Shown in pieces: positions 20,050-28,236 of a DNA stretch of 64,000 nt. Positions within the stretch are counted from its first letter, which is position 1. Every line of letters starts with the position of its first letter. The position numbers were made by a program, and so were the translations under genes. Source of the DNA: Litorilituus lipolyticus (lineage in GTDB: Bacteria; Pseudomonadota; Gammaproteobacteria; Enterobacterales; Alteromonadaceae); contig NZ_SAWY01000041.1 in assembly GCF_006439335.1 (NCBI RefSeq), positions 192,775-256,774 on the forward strand. Direction: 5' to 3'. Below the pieces are notes generated by a model. That model made no database searches, had not been told where the DNA came from, and saw only the letters and a program-made list of their open reading frames with translations.

Positions 20050-21474
20050 ATGGCTGAGAAGAATATGAATAATGAAAAAGCGACACCCAGTATTTCCTTT
20101 GAACAACCTATTATCTACATCTTAGATACTAATATATTACTTCACGAACCTTTTGCCTTTTTGTCTTTTAAAGAACATGACGTTGTTGTCCCTATGACAG
20201 TGTTAGAAGAGTTAGACTCAATAAAAGATAGGCGTAAAGATGTTTCAAGAGATGCTCGCGTAGCAATTCGAGCACTTGAAGATACACTATCAAACGCTAG
20301 TCCTGAAGAAGTGTTAGCAGGGGTGAAATTACCAGAAAACGATGAGCAGCACCCTAGTGGCTGTTTATCTATTATTAATGATTACTCGTTAGAGCAAACT
20401 GCCAATACCTTATCGTTCAATGAAAATGATAACCGCATTATTAATGCGGCGCTTCATATACAAAAGAAAAATCCAAATAAAAAAATCGTGCTAGTCACCA
20501 AAGATATTAATATGCGCCTGAAAGCGAAGGGAGCAGGGCTGGCACATGTTGAAGATTATAGAACAGATCAACTCATTGATGATGTTAAGTTTTTAACTAA
20601 AGGTTATCATCAATTTGAAGGTGACTTCTGGCAACAAGTAACGGCTTGTGAGAGTGAAACAGAAGGGCGACAAACCACTCATATTATTGATAAAGCTACT
20701 TTACCTTTAACTTATATTAATGAATATCTCATTGATGAAACAGAGCACTTTGCTGCGAAAGTGACGGGCTTTGATGATGAAAAGATATCAATGTTAGATT
20801 TAAGTTATGAACGCTTAATGGGTAAAAATGCTTGGGGAATCCACCCTAAGAATATTTATCAAGGTATGGCGATGGATGCCTTACTTGACCCCAATATTGA
20901 ACTGGTTATTCTTACAGGGCCGGCAGGGTGCGGTAAAACCTTACTTGCCCTAGCTACAGCCCTTGAACAAGTCATAGAACGCGGGCTTTATGACAAGATA
21001 ATTGTGACGCGAAGTACGCCTGAAATAGCTGAGTCTATTGGCTTTTTGCCAGGTACAGAAGAAGAGAAGATGGCGCCTTGGTTGGCGGCAATTACTGACT
21101 CTCTTGAGGTGTTGCACTCTCAAGATGAAAATATGAATGGTAGCCTTAACTATATAATGGACAAGGCAAACATTCAGTTTAAATCGGTAAACTTTATGCG
21201 AGGGCGTAGTATTCAAAATGCTCTGGTGTTACTCGATGAGTGTCAAAATTTAACAGCCTCTCAATTGAAAACAATTATTACCCGTTGTGGTGAAGGAACT
21301 AAGTTAATTTGTAGTGGTAATCTTGCGCAAATTGATAGTAACTATTTAACCGCTGTAACATCGGGTTTAACTTACATTGTTGAAAGATTTAAAGACTTTC
21401 CTGGTAGTGCCACAGTTAACCTTAATGGTGTAGTGCGAAGTCGACTTGCTTCTTTTGCGGAAGAAAATTTGTAG
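20050..21474 (+). CDS. PIN domain-PhoH ATPase fusion (YlaK type)
   Basis: The chosen start is ATG at 20050, with GGAG 7 nt before it; 474 residues. The N-terminal PIN RNase domain (about 15-150) has IYILDTNILLHEP with the first catalytic Asp, VLEELDS, and later LVTKDINMRLKA. The C-terminal PhoH domain (about 240-470) is a RecA-like ATPase with Walker A GPAGCGKTLLALA and Walker B VLLDECQN. PIN-PhoH proteins are RNA helicase-RNases in mycobacteria and are widespread in proteobacteria; their target here is unknown. It stands alone on the plus strand. Confidence 0.92.
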   Translation: MAEKNMNNEKATPSISFEQPIIYILDTNILLHEPFAFLSFKEHDVVVPMTVLEELDSIKDRRKDVSRDARVAIRALEDTLSNASPEEVLAGVKLPENDEQHPSGCLSIINDYSLEQTANTLSFNENDNRIINAALHIQKKNPNKKIVLVTKDINMRLKAKGAGLAHVEDYRTDQLIDDVKFLTKGYHQFEGDFWQQVTACESETEGRQTTHIIDKATLPLTYINEYLIDETEHFAAKVTGFDDEKISMLDLSYERLMGKNAWGIHPKNIYQGMAMDALLDPNIELVILTGPAGCGKTLLALATALEQVIERGLYDKIIVTRSTPEIAESIGFLPGTEEEKMAPWLAAITDSLEVLHSQDENMNGSLNYIMDKANIQFKSVNFMRGRSIQNALVLLDECQNLTASQLKTIITRCGEGTKLICSGNLAQIDSNYLTAVTSGLTYIVERFKDFPGSATVNLNGVVRSRLASFAEENL

Positions 21475-21497
21475 CAATAATCAACACAGTAGGTTGA

Positions 21498-22283
21498 TTA
21501 TGACTGATTAGCTTTCTTCCATTGCTCAAAACTATGGCTGACCTGCTTAATTATTTGCGGGTCAGTCCCTTTACTTAATGCCATGCAATGTTCTGCTTGC
21601 TTTCCTTTATGAATGGTCAGGCCAGCGAGAAAATCAATATCTTTTTCGCCTAAGTTGTTTAAACGATAGCGGAAGGATTCTTCAGATTGAACAACCACAT
21701 CAACTCGACCATTTAATAGCTTTAATAGATTAGTTTCTTCGTTTGCAGAAACATCTAAATTAATGCCATCTTTAAAGCCATTATCTAATAAATATTGATG
21801 GCTATTGTCACCACGCATGATACCTACAACGGCTTTCTTTAATGCGGCTAATGAATTTACGTCAATCTTGTTGGTTGATAACTTATAAATATGTATAGGG
21901 GTGGCTTTATGTATTGGACAAAACCAATGAAAGTGAGGTTTTCTTTCTTCAGTTTTATAGATGGAATAAATTAACACATTCGGTTTAGTTATTGCTATAT
22001 GATAACTTCTGGCCCATGGGTAAATATTGATATGGTAGTTAATGCCTGATTTATTCAGGATCTCTTTGACTTGATCGGTCACAATCCCGCTGACTTCTTT
22101 ATCAGCAATGATAAATGGAGGCCAGCTTTCACTAACTACTTCAAGTTCAAGGTCTTTCGCTTGTCCAAAAGAGCTATAAAAGATTGCAAGATATATAAGG
22201 AAAAAGTACTTCATTTTTTGATGGTAACTACTTACAAAGCCTAATGCTAGTGAAACGTTATTCATATTGATAAGTTTGTTCAT
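21498..22283 (-). CDS. Orphan periplasmic solute-binding-like protein (PBP family 3)
   Basis: Periplasmic protein of up to 261 residues with a type 3 solute-binding fold: ESWPPFIIADKEVSGIVTDQVKEIL is the usual opening strand-helix, and later NLLKLLNGRVDVVVQSE is the second-lobe signature. The signal peptide begins at Met24 (ATG at 22214), so the true start may be there; no strong ribosome site supports either. Such proteins in Alteromonadales often lack a partner permease and may act as sensors or in uptake. It is one of three around the DUF1538 operon. Ligand unknown. Confidence 0.75.
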   Translation of the reverse strand: MNKLINMNNVSLALGFVSSYHQKMKYFFLIYLAIFYSSFGQAKDLELEVVSESWPPFIIADKEVSGIVTDQVKEILNKSGINYHINIYPWARSYHIAITKPNVLIYSIYKTEERKPHFHWFCPIHKATPIHIYKLSTNKIDVNSLAALKKAVVGIMRGDNSHQYLLDNGFKDGINLDVSANEETNLLKLLNGRVDVVVQSEESFRYRLNNLGEKDIDFLAGLTIHKGKQAEHCMALSKGTDPQIIKQVSHSFEQWKKANQS

Positions 22284-22392
22284 ATGAGAATAGGTTAGTA
22301 AATGTATTTCGCTTCATAGCAAGTTTTGAATAATAACCTATAATTTTTTTATCACTTCTGTATTATTGTTTATAGTATGTTGAGAGGTGGTT

Positions 22393-23238
22393 ATGCAAAT
22401 AAGTGGAGTAATTATTCGTTTTTCTATATTTATTTTGCTTGGTGCTTTCTCATTGTTTGTTGATGCCGCAAAGATTCAAATCCACTCTGATAATGCATTC
22501 GATGTTGAAAGCTTATTAAGTTTATCTCCTACCAGTCTCTCAGTTGAAAGTAACTTAGCCGTATTGGAACTACCCGATAAAAATTTATCCTTAGCACTTG
22601 TACCTTTTAAACGTTCGCTGAAATTTATGGAAGATGGACAATCTGTTTGTGTATTGAATCGTATAAAAACAGAAAAACGTGCTAAAGAATATTTATTCAG
22701 CTATCCAGTGAATATATTTATAAACCGCCGTTTATATCAGTTAGCTGATTTAGCGCCTTTATCTTCTTCTCCTGTGGATTTGTCTGAGCTTTTTAATCAG
22801 TTTCCATCTCGAAGGCTGATAGTTTCTAGTCAGCTATCTTATGGTGATGAGCTGGATAAAATTATTAAGGATATTCCCAAAAAAAATATTATTGTGCGCG
22901 ACTCAGGAAGCCAAAATCGAGGAGTTATTGAAATGTTTCTTAAAAAGCGTGCAGAATATGCGTTATTCACTCCGCAGGAATTTGTTGGTGAAGGCTATGA
23001 ATTTACTGCAAATAGTTATGAAATCAAACATGTTGAGCCATATATAGTTGGTCACGTGATGTGTGCACCTACCGTTGAAAATGAAGCCTTTATAAAACAA
23101 GTTAATGCCAAAATTCAAGCCTTAGTAAAAGATCAAACTATGTACAATATTCATTTGAATGGCATGAGTCCTAGGCAACAAGATTATTTTCGCTCTTATT
23201 ATCAACGTGTTTATCAAGATCTTTTATCTTCTCACTAG
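22393..23238 (+). CDS. Orphan periplasmic solute-binding-like protein
   Basis: The start is ATG at 22393 with GAGAGG 5 nt upstream, giving 281 residues. Residues 1-25 are a signal peptide (LLGAFSLFVDA-AKIQ). The rest is a type 2 periplasmic-binding-like fold: VALPLKRSLKF-like segments, ADLAPLSS, then RDSGSQNRGVIEMFLKKRAEYALFTPQEF in the second lobe. A transporter partner is absent; the next gene on this strand, about 190 nt away, is the first DUF1538 gene. Divergent from the similar gene at 21498. Ligand unknown. Confidence 0.7.
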   Translation: MQISGVIIRFSIFILLGAFSLFVDAAKIQIHSDNAFDVESLLSLSPTSLSVESNLAVLELPDKNLSLALVPFKRSLKFMEDGQSVCVLNRIKTEKRAKEYLFSYPVNIFINRRLYQLADLAPLSSSPVDLSELFNQFPSRRLIVSSQLSYGDELDKIIKDIPKKNIIVRDSGSQNRGVIEMFLKKRAEYALFTPQEFVGEGYEFTANSYEIKHVEPYIVGHVMCAPTVENEAFIKQVNAKIQALVKDQTMYNIHLNGMSPRQQDYFRSYYQRVYQDLLSSH

Positions 23239-23286
23239 CTTACTTTGTTATCTCACATTTTTATTTAATTATCTCTGTCTAATGAG

Positions 23287-23309
23287 AGGCTTTTAACAGC
23301 CTTTTTATT
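23287..23309 (+). terminator. Weak putative terminator
   Basis: AGGCT (23287-23291) pairs with AGCCT (23298-23302) around a 6-nt loop, followed by a T-rich tract. It lies about 50 nt after the solute-binding-like gene and would separate it from the DUF1538 operon. Confidence 0.45.
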
Positions 23310-23373
23310 TATATAGATCAATAAACTTAGTGATAAATTCACTATTTTCAAAATTAGACTTTTTTCCTATTTT

Positions 23374-23416
23374 ACCCGTGTAAAAAATAGCCTACAGTGG
23401 TAAACAACCACGGAGG
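23374..23416 (+). promoter_or_regulatory. Possible switchable leader of the DUF1538 operon
   Basis: GTGGT (23397-23401) can pair with ACCAC (23407-23411) in a small hairpin just before GGAGG (23412-23416). Alternatively CCGTG (23376-23380) can pair with CACGG (23409-23413), which would cover the first bases of that GGAGG. The two pairings exclude each other. Such an arrangement is what a translational switch needs, but it is short and seen in a single sequence only. Confidence 0.3.
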
Positions 23417-23429
23417 TATGTAATAAGAA

Positions 23430-24170
23430 ATGAAATCTTCTTTGCTTAATTTCTTACAGGCTTGTTTAAATAGTCTGCGGGATTTATTGCCCATTGTCTT
23501 TGTTGTGGCATTTTTTCAACTTGCTGTTCTGCAACAGCCTTTGCCTGACTTTTTTAATATCTTAATTGGCCTTTTACTAGTGGTATTAGGTTTGACTTTT
23601 TTTATTATTGGCCTAGAAATGAGCCTGTTTCCTATTGGTGAAACAATGGCCAATGCTTTAGCTAAAAAAGGTAGTATCTTTTGGTTAATGACTTTTGCAT
23701 TTTGCTTGGGCTTTGGTACGACAATTGCTGAACCAGCTTTAATTGCTGTAGCTGATGAAGCGGCAGATGTTGCAGCAGAAGCAGGGATTATTCTAGCTAA
23801 TGCTGATGCTAAAGAAAGTTATGCCTCGGGTTTAAGGTATACAGTAGCATTCTCTGTTGGCTTTGCCATTATTTTAGGTGTGCTCCGTATTATAAAGGGC
23901 TGGCCTATTCATCGCATAATTATTGCGGGTTATGTTTTAGTGGTAACAATTACCTTTTTTGCCCCGAAAGAAATTATAGGTATTGCCTATGATTCTGGCG
24001 GTGTTACTACATCGACAATTACTGTGCCTTTAGTAACCGCTTTAGGGGTGGGATTATCTTCTTCGATTAAAGGTAGAAATCCCATGATAGATGGCTTTGG
24101 CTTAATCGCATTTGCTTCTCTCACACCAATGATTTTTGTTATGATTTACGGCATAGTGATAGGAGGTTAA
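23430..24170 (+). CDS. DUF1538 integral membrane protein, first copy
   Basis: A 246-residue polytopic membrane protein with about six or seven helices, recognised as DUF1538. Two blocks stand out: [17 protein letters not shown] near residue 92 and [20 protein letters not shown] near 188, followed by [16 protein letters not shown]. Both blocks recur in the next gene, so the pair is a tandem duplication; in many bacteria DUF1538 occurs as one long two-repeat protein. The small polar motifs inside helices suggest re-entrant loops of an ion or solute transporter. It opens a four-gene operon with a PII-like and a CBS protein. The transported substrate is unknown. Confidence 0.85.
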   Translation: MKSSLLNFLQACLNSLRDLLPIVFVVAFFQLAVLQQPLPDFFNILIGLLLVVLGLTFFIIGLEMSLFPIGETMANALAKKGSIFWLMTFAFCLGFGTTIAEPALIAVADEAADVAAEAGIILANADAKESYASGLRYTVAFSVGFAIILGVLRIIKGWPIHRIIIAGYVLVVTITFFAPKEIIGIAYDSGGVTTSTITVPLVTALGVGLSSSIKGRNPMIDGFGLIAFASLTPMIFVMIYGIVIGG

Positions 24171-24962
24171 ATGATTGAACTAATTAAGCAATTTTTGATG
24201 ACCTTCGCTGATACTTTTTATGATGTTATTCCAATAATCACCATATTTTTAGCATTTCAGTTTATTGTAATTCGCAGACCATTAGCGAACCCTATCAAGT
24301 TAGGTATTGGATTTTTCTATGTATTATTAGGGCTAACACTCTTTTTGATGGGGCTTGAAAAAGCGCTGTTTCCTCTTGGTGAATTGATGGCGACACAATT
24401 GACCAGTTCAGAGTTTATTTACGATACTCCCAGTTATAGTGATATTCATTGGGGGGACTTTTATTGGGTTTATATCTTTGCCTTTGCTATTGGTTTTAGT
24501 ACGACCATAGCTGAACCATCATTGATGGCTGTTGCGATAAAAGCTCATGAAGTCTCGGGTGGGGCTATTCATCCTTGGGGGTTGAGAATATCAGTGGCTT
24601 TAGGTGTCGCAATAGGGATAAGTTTAGGCGTATACCGCATTATTGTGGGAGACCCTATTCATTACTATATTGCCACAGGTTATGTTTTTGTTATATTCCA
24701 AACCTTTAAAGCGCCTAAGTTAATTGTACCACTTGCTTATGATTCTGGTGGTGTAACAACGTCTACGGTTACTGTGCCACTTGTGGCAGCACTTGGGCTC
24801 GGGTTAGCATCAACAATTCCTGGCAGAAGCCCGTTAATTGATGGCTTTGGCTTAATTGCCTTTGCTAGTTTATTTCCAATGATCACTGTAATGGCATACG
24901 CACAATTAAGCCAATGGTATGCTGATAAACAAAACAAGATTAAACAAGAAGAGAGTAAATAA
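24171..24962 (+). CDS. DUF1538 integral membrane protein, second copy
   Basis: A 263-residue paralogue of the preceding protein. It keeps FSTTIAEPSLMAVAIKA and [20 protein letters not shown], then [16 protein letters not shown]. The ATG follows the upstream stop directly (TAAATG), and GGAGG at 24162-24166 lies within the end of the first gene, so the two are translationally coupled and probably made in equal amounts for a heterodimer. The loop at about 80-100 is longer and acidic compared with the first copy. A soluble charged tail of about 15 residues ends the protein. Confidence 0.85.
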   Translation: MIELIKQFLMTFADTFYDVIPIITIFLAFQFIVIRRPLANPIKLGIGFFYVLLGLTLFLMGLEKALFPLGELMATQLTSSEFIYDTPSYSDIHWGDFYWVYIFAFAIGFSTTIAEPSLMAVAIKAHEVSGGAIHPWGLRISVALGVAIGISLGVYRIIVGDPIHYYIATGYVFVIFQTFKAPKLIVPLAYDSGGVTTSTVTVPLVAALGLGLASTIPGRSPLIDGFGLIAFASLFPMITVMAYAQLSQWYADKQNKIKQEESK

Positions 24963-24963
24963 T

Positions 24964-25314
24964 ATGCATTTTAAACTTATTGTTGCTTTTGTTGATGATA
25001 GTAAAACCGATATTGTAATGAAAGCAGCGCGAGAAGCAGGCGCAACTGGCGCAACGGTAATCAATAATGCGCGTGGTGAAGGGTTAAATACCAAGAAAAC
25101 ATTTTTCGGTATGAGCCTAGAAACGCAGCGAGATGTTTTGCTGTTTGTGGTTGAGCAACACCTTTGTCGTCATATCCTTGAAACCATTGATAAAAAAGGT
25201 AAGTTCGATGAGACTGCAGGCACAGGTATTGCCTTTAGTTTAGATATTGATGATGTCGTTGGTGTTAAACATCAGGTAAGCGAATTATATAAAAAGATTG
25301 AGGATGAGATATGA
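24964..25314 (+). CDS. PII-like signalling protein
   Basis: A 116-residue protein starting MHFKLIVAF at 24964, one base after the second DUF1538 gene. The PII ferredoxin-like fold is shown by KLIVAFVDDSKTDIVMKAAREAGATGATVI and by the C-terminal GKFDETAGTGIAFSLDI, which matches the nucleotide-binding B- and C-loops (K and GTG). The T-loop has no equivalent of the uridylylated Tyr51 of GlnB and is shorter, so it is a PII-like protein and not GlnB or GlnK. PII proteins usually sit on a membrane transporter and gate it according to ATP/ADP or another ligand, here probably the DUF1538 pair. Confidence 0.85.
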   Translation: MHFKLIVAFVDDSKTDIVMKAAREAGATGATVINNARGEGLNTKKTFFGMSLETQRDVLLFVVEQHLCRHILETIDKKGKFDETAGTGIAFSLDIDDVVGVKHQVSELYKKIEDEI

Positions 25315-25709
25315 GCCATAAACTTGTACAAGTCAAAGATGTATTGAATGATCGATTTCATATGGTTGATGGTAAATTAACTGTGTTGGAAGCAATGAAA
25401 GTAGCACAGAAATACGGCAGTGAAGCATTAGTTATTGAGAAACGTCATGATCATGATGAGTTTGGTTTTGTTACTTTAGCTGACATTGCTAAGCAAGTGA
25501 TTAGTAAAGATAAGTCACCAGAGCGAGTTAATGTGTATGAAATAATGGCTAAACCTGTTTTAGGAGTTAGGCCTGATATGGATGTTCGTTATTGTGCTCG
25601 ACTATTTGAACGCTTTGGTATTTCGAAAGCACCTGTAATAGATGGTGAAGAGGTATTGGGCATGGTTGGTTATGAAGATATTGTGCTTAAGGGTATGTAT
25701 TCTGAATAG
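25311..25709 (+). CDS. Two-CBS-domain protein
   Basis: A 132-residue soluble protein made of a pair of CBS motifs (a Bateman module): VLEAMKVAQKYGSEALVIEK with FGFVTLADIAKQVIS, then VYEIMAKPVLGVRPDMDVRYCARLF with GISKAPVIDGEEVLGMVGYEDIV. Bateman modules bind adenine nucleotides or S-adenosyl compounds. The ATG overlaps the stop of the PII-like gene by 4 nt (ATGA), showing tight coupling. With the PII-like protein it gives the membrane pair two separate nucleotide-sensing subunits. Confidence 0.9.
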   Translation: MSHKLVQVKDVLNDRFHMVDGKLTVLEAMKVAQKYGSEALVIEKRHDHDEFGFVTLADIAKQVISKDKSPERVNVYEIMAKPVLGVRPDMDVRYCARLFERFGISKAPVIDGEEVLGMVGYEDIVLKGMYSE

Positions 25710-25735
25710 AAATGCTGTTTTATTTTAGCTGTAAA

Positions 25736-25810
25736 TAGCAACTAACTTGTTGAGTGAGAGAATATTACCCAACAAATACTCGTTTTTATTGAACAAGTTT
25801 ATAGTTGCTA
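25736..25810. repeat. Long inverted repeat between the CBS gene and the convergent solute-binding gene
   Basis: TAGCAACTA (25736-25744) and ACTTGTT (25745-25751) on the left pair with AACAAGT (25792-25798) and TAGTTGCTA (25802-25810) on the right, with a 3-nt bulge and a loop of about 40 nt. The right arm lies inside the last codons of the minus-strand gene. It may act as a barrier between the two converging transcripts. Confidence 0.55.
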
Positions 25811-26574
25811 TAATGCTCTTTCTTGTTAATTTGACTTAATGTATTCCAAATCTTTTCTGATAGGTTTGGGTGAGCATTATAGAAATCATTATTGATAATG
25901 AAGTAACCATCATGCTCCCTAATAGGGGTTGTGTTTAACTGACTATTGTCAGGTATTGCTTTTGTCTTGCAATCAATGATGGAAGCGGATACACGTTTTC
26001 CTTTTAGGAGAGTGTAAGCTGTTTTGAGTGAATCAGTTTTGTAAACGATAAAACCAAGTTGTTGTAATTGTTCTGTTATATGATAGCCATAAGGGATTGC
26101 TATTACTGGCGGTGACTCAAAAAATAGCTTTTTACCGTCCCAACTTAAGAGTGCAGAGTCGTGTTTTAGCAAACAGGTTGATAATACTTCAAATGCTCTA
26201 GAGTTATCTAACTGTTTACCTTTCATAGGGTAGCGTCCATAAGTCGCTCTATCTTTTGAATAACTGCCTATGATGGCCGTTACTTCTCCTGTTTTTAGCA
26301 TACTTAAACAGCGCGCCCATGGTTTTCTAATAAAATTAATATTAATTTCATTCACCTTTTGATTGAGCTCAATGAGAATATCGACGACTGTCCCGGCATT
26401 TTCACTTGGAACTGTGGTTGAGTTGCCAGTGAAATGTGGGTAAAACTCTTTATTTTCATAGCAAAATAAAAAGGTAAGCGGACTATTTTCTGCGAAGGCA
26501 GGTCTCAAGCTTGCTATTAATAAACATAAGCTTAATAATGCAATGAACTGCTTTGTGACCTTTATTTTAGGCAT
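25786..26574 (-). CDS. Orphan periplasmic solute-binding-like protein (PBP family 3)
   Basis: The start is ATG at 26574 (the codon before it is TTG), giving 262 residues. Signal peptide residues 1-28 (ASLRPAFA-EN). The mature part has VVDILIELNQKVNEININFIRKPWARCLSMLKTGEVTAIIGSYSKD-like order typical of family 3 binding proteins (KPWARC also has a counterpart, YPWARS, in the gene at 21498). Cysteines in FLFCYE, RCLSM, STCLL and IIDCK may form disulfides. No permease or ATPase gene is near. It converges on the CBS gene. Ligand unknown. Confidence 0.7.
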   Translation of the reverse strand: MPKIKVTKQFIALLSLCLLIASLRPAFAENSPLTFLFCYENKEFYPHFTGNSTTVPSENAGTVVDILIELNQKVNEININFIRKPWARCLSMLKTGEVTAIIGSYSKDRATYGRYPMKGKQLDNSRAFEVLSTCLLKHDSALLSWDGKKLFFESPPVIAIPYGYHITEQLQQLGFIVYKTDSLKTAYTLLKGKRVSASIIDCKTKAIPDNSQLNTTPIREHDGYFIINNDFYNAHPNLSEKIWNTLSQINKKEHYSNYKLVQ

Positions 26575-26752
26575 CAAATAATATGTAAATTTAAATGTTT
26601 AGTGAAACAAAGTATAGACAAGAGAATGTGAATGAGTGAACAGGTGAAGACTTTTATTTGTTTGCTGAACTAATGAGCTAAATATGCAGTAAGTTCTACA
26701 CTTCATTAGTAAACACTGAACATTTGAGCAATAACAAAGTTTTTGGAAAATT

Positions 26753-27409
26753 ATGAATAACCCAATAATCAATGATTTAAAATGGCGAAGAACAACAAAA
26801 CGTTATGATGCAACGCGTAAGGTTTCACCAGAAGAACTGGGCATATTTTTAGAGGCATTACGTTTGTCTGCTTCATCGATTAACTCTCAACCTTGGCGGT
26901 TTATTGTGATAGAAAGTGATGAGGCGAAAAGCCGTATGGATAAGACTTTCGTTAATATGCACCACTATAATAGGCCTCATGTTTTTGATAGTTCTCATAT
27001 TATTTTATTTGCCTATAACCCTAAATATACACGTGAGGATTATGCCAAAGTAGTTGATAAGGGGATTGCTGATCAACGAGTAGATCCTGAAAATAGAGAA
27101 GCTGCATTTGCTGTTTATTCATTCGCTGAAATGAATACCTTAGCAGATGGTGATACCAGTGCTTGGACAAAAGCACAAACGTATATTGCTTTAGGCAATG
27201 CCCTTCATACTTTAGCGCGTATGAAGATAGATGCGACTCCTCTTGAGGGAATTGATACCCTTTTAGTGAATGAAGAATTCAAACCAGAATTAGCGGGCTA
27301 TCAATGTGATGTTGCATTAGCCATTGGCTATCATCATGAAGAAGATGACTTTAATGCCAAACTACCTAAATCACGACTAGCATTTGAAGATATTATCGTA
27401 AAAATTTAA
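26753..27409 (+). CDS. Nitroreductase family protein (NfsB-like)
   Basis: A 218-residue FMN-dependent NAD(P)H oxidoreductase of the nitroreductase fold. LKWRRTTKRYDATRKVS contains the N-terminal FMN-phosphate arginines; RLSASSINSQPWRFIVIES is the family's flavin-binding segment; and YIALGNALHTLARMKIDATPLEGID matches the NfsB/dihydropteridine reductase group. It may reduce quinones, nitroaromatics or dihydropteridines. Single gene, convergent with the RibD-C protein. The substrate cannot be told from sequence. Confidence 0.88.
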   Translation: MNNPIINDLKWRRTTKRYDATRKVSPEELGIFLEALRLSASSINSQPWRFIVIESDEAKSRMDKTFVNMHHYNRPHVFDSSHIILFAYNPKYTREDYAKVVDKGIADQRVDPENREAAFAVYSFAEMNTLADGDTSAWTKAQTYIALGNALHTLARMKIDATPLEGIDTLLVNEEFKPELAGYQCDVALAIGYHHEEDDFNAKLPKSRLAFEDIIVKI

Positions 27410-27472
27410 TTATAATAACAAGCGCTGTTAAATTCAGCGCTTGCGTTAATTATTGTTTGGTTCACGCAATGA

Positions 27473-28030
27473 TTAATATTTAAAGCGATACGTTATTTGG
27501 GTGAAGTTATTGGCAAAAGCTTTGGCTCTTGCTTGCTCTAACGCTACAGTGACTTGGCTAAACAATGGGATGCCTTCACCTAGAATGATAGGTGCTACAG
27601 TAATCGTGATGTCACTGATGAGTTGTAATTTAATAAAAGAACAAATTGTGGTCCCGCCATCAATATAAGCATGGGTTAAGCCGTCGTCTTCTAAATGTTG
27701 AACTAACTGATTTATATCGCCAGAATAAAGTGACATGTTATATTGCTGCAGGTTCTCGGGTAAGGTTGTTAAGGTATTACTCAAAACCATAATACGAGTA
27801 TCACCGTAGGGCCATTGTGCAGGTAATAAGTTAAAGCTAGATAACTTCTCCATGCATTTTCGCCCGATAATCATGCAATCAACGGATGTCATAAATTGCT
27901 TGAAGCCCATATCGCTGTCTTCAGCTAAATCTACTGATTTATCTCCAGCATTTTCTAGCCAATCCACACTGCCTGATTTTGTTGCAATGTAACCATCTAA
28001 ACTTGTGGCAATAAAGGCTGAACATTTCAT
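27473..28030 (-). CDS. Dihydrofolate reductase-like protein (RibD C-terminal domain family)
   Basis: The start is ATG at 28030, with AGGAG 5 nt upstream; a GTG two codons earlier lies in the ribosome site. The 185-residue protein has the RibD_C/DHFR-like fold: CSAFIATSLDGYIATKSGSVDWL at the N-terminus, MIIGRKCMEKL (NADPH site) and AYIDGGTTICSFI, then ITITVAPIILGEGIPLF. Proteins of this type (YwjB/YyaP group) are NADPH-dependent reductases of unknown substrate. It is not FolA, which is present at 42629. Confidence 0.85.
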   Translation of the reverse strand: MKCSAFIATSLDGYIATKSGSVDWLENAGDKSVDLAEDSDMGFKQFMTSVDCMIIGRKCMEKLSSFNLLPAQWPYGDTRIMVLSNTLTTLPENLQQYNMSLYSGDINQLVQHLEDDGLTHAYIDGGTTICSFIKLQLISDITITVAPIILGEGIPLFSQVTVALEQARAKAFANNFTQITYRFKY

Positions 28031-28236
28031 AAACACTCCTGTAGATTTTTGGTGAAAAACTTTAAGCTAACTATCGAAGATAGCTTAATTATTTTACGCC
28101 ATAACAGCCACTAAATGTAACTAGGTATTTCATTAACACTGTTCATCGTATTTTTTAGCTAACTTAGCTCAACTTTTTTCTTTTTAAATGCACTATAAAT
28201 ATACTAGGTCTATAAAAAAGGATTGAGTTAAAAAAT

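Noticed and set aside
23412..23423. GGAGG followed by an ATG-TAA start-stop minimal frame upstream of the DUF1538 start
   Set aside because: The ATG lies only 1 nt after GGAGG, too close for initiation, so a regulatory minimal ORF is unlikely.
21498..26574. ABC importer for the solute-binding-like proteins
   Set aside because: No ATPase or permease of an ABC, TRAP or TTT system is encoded in the region.
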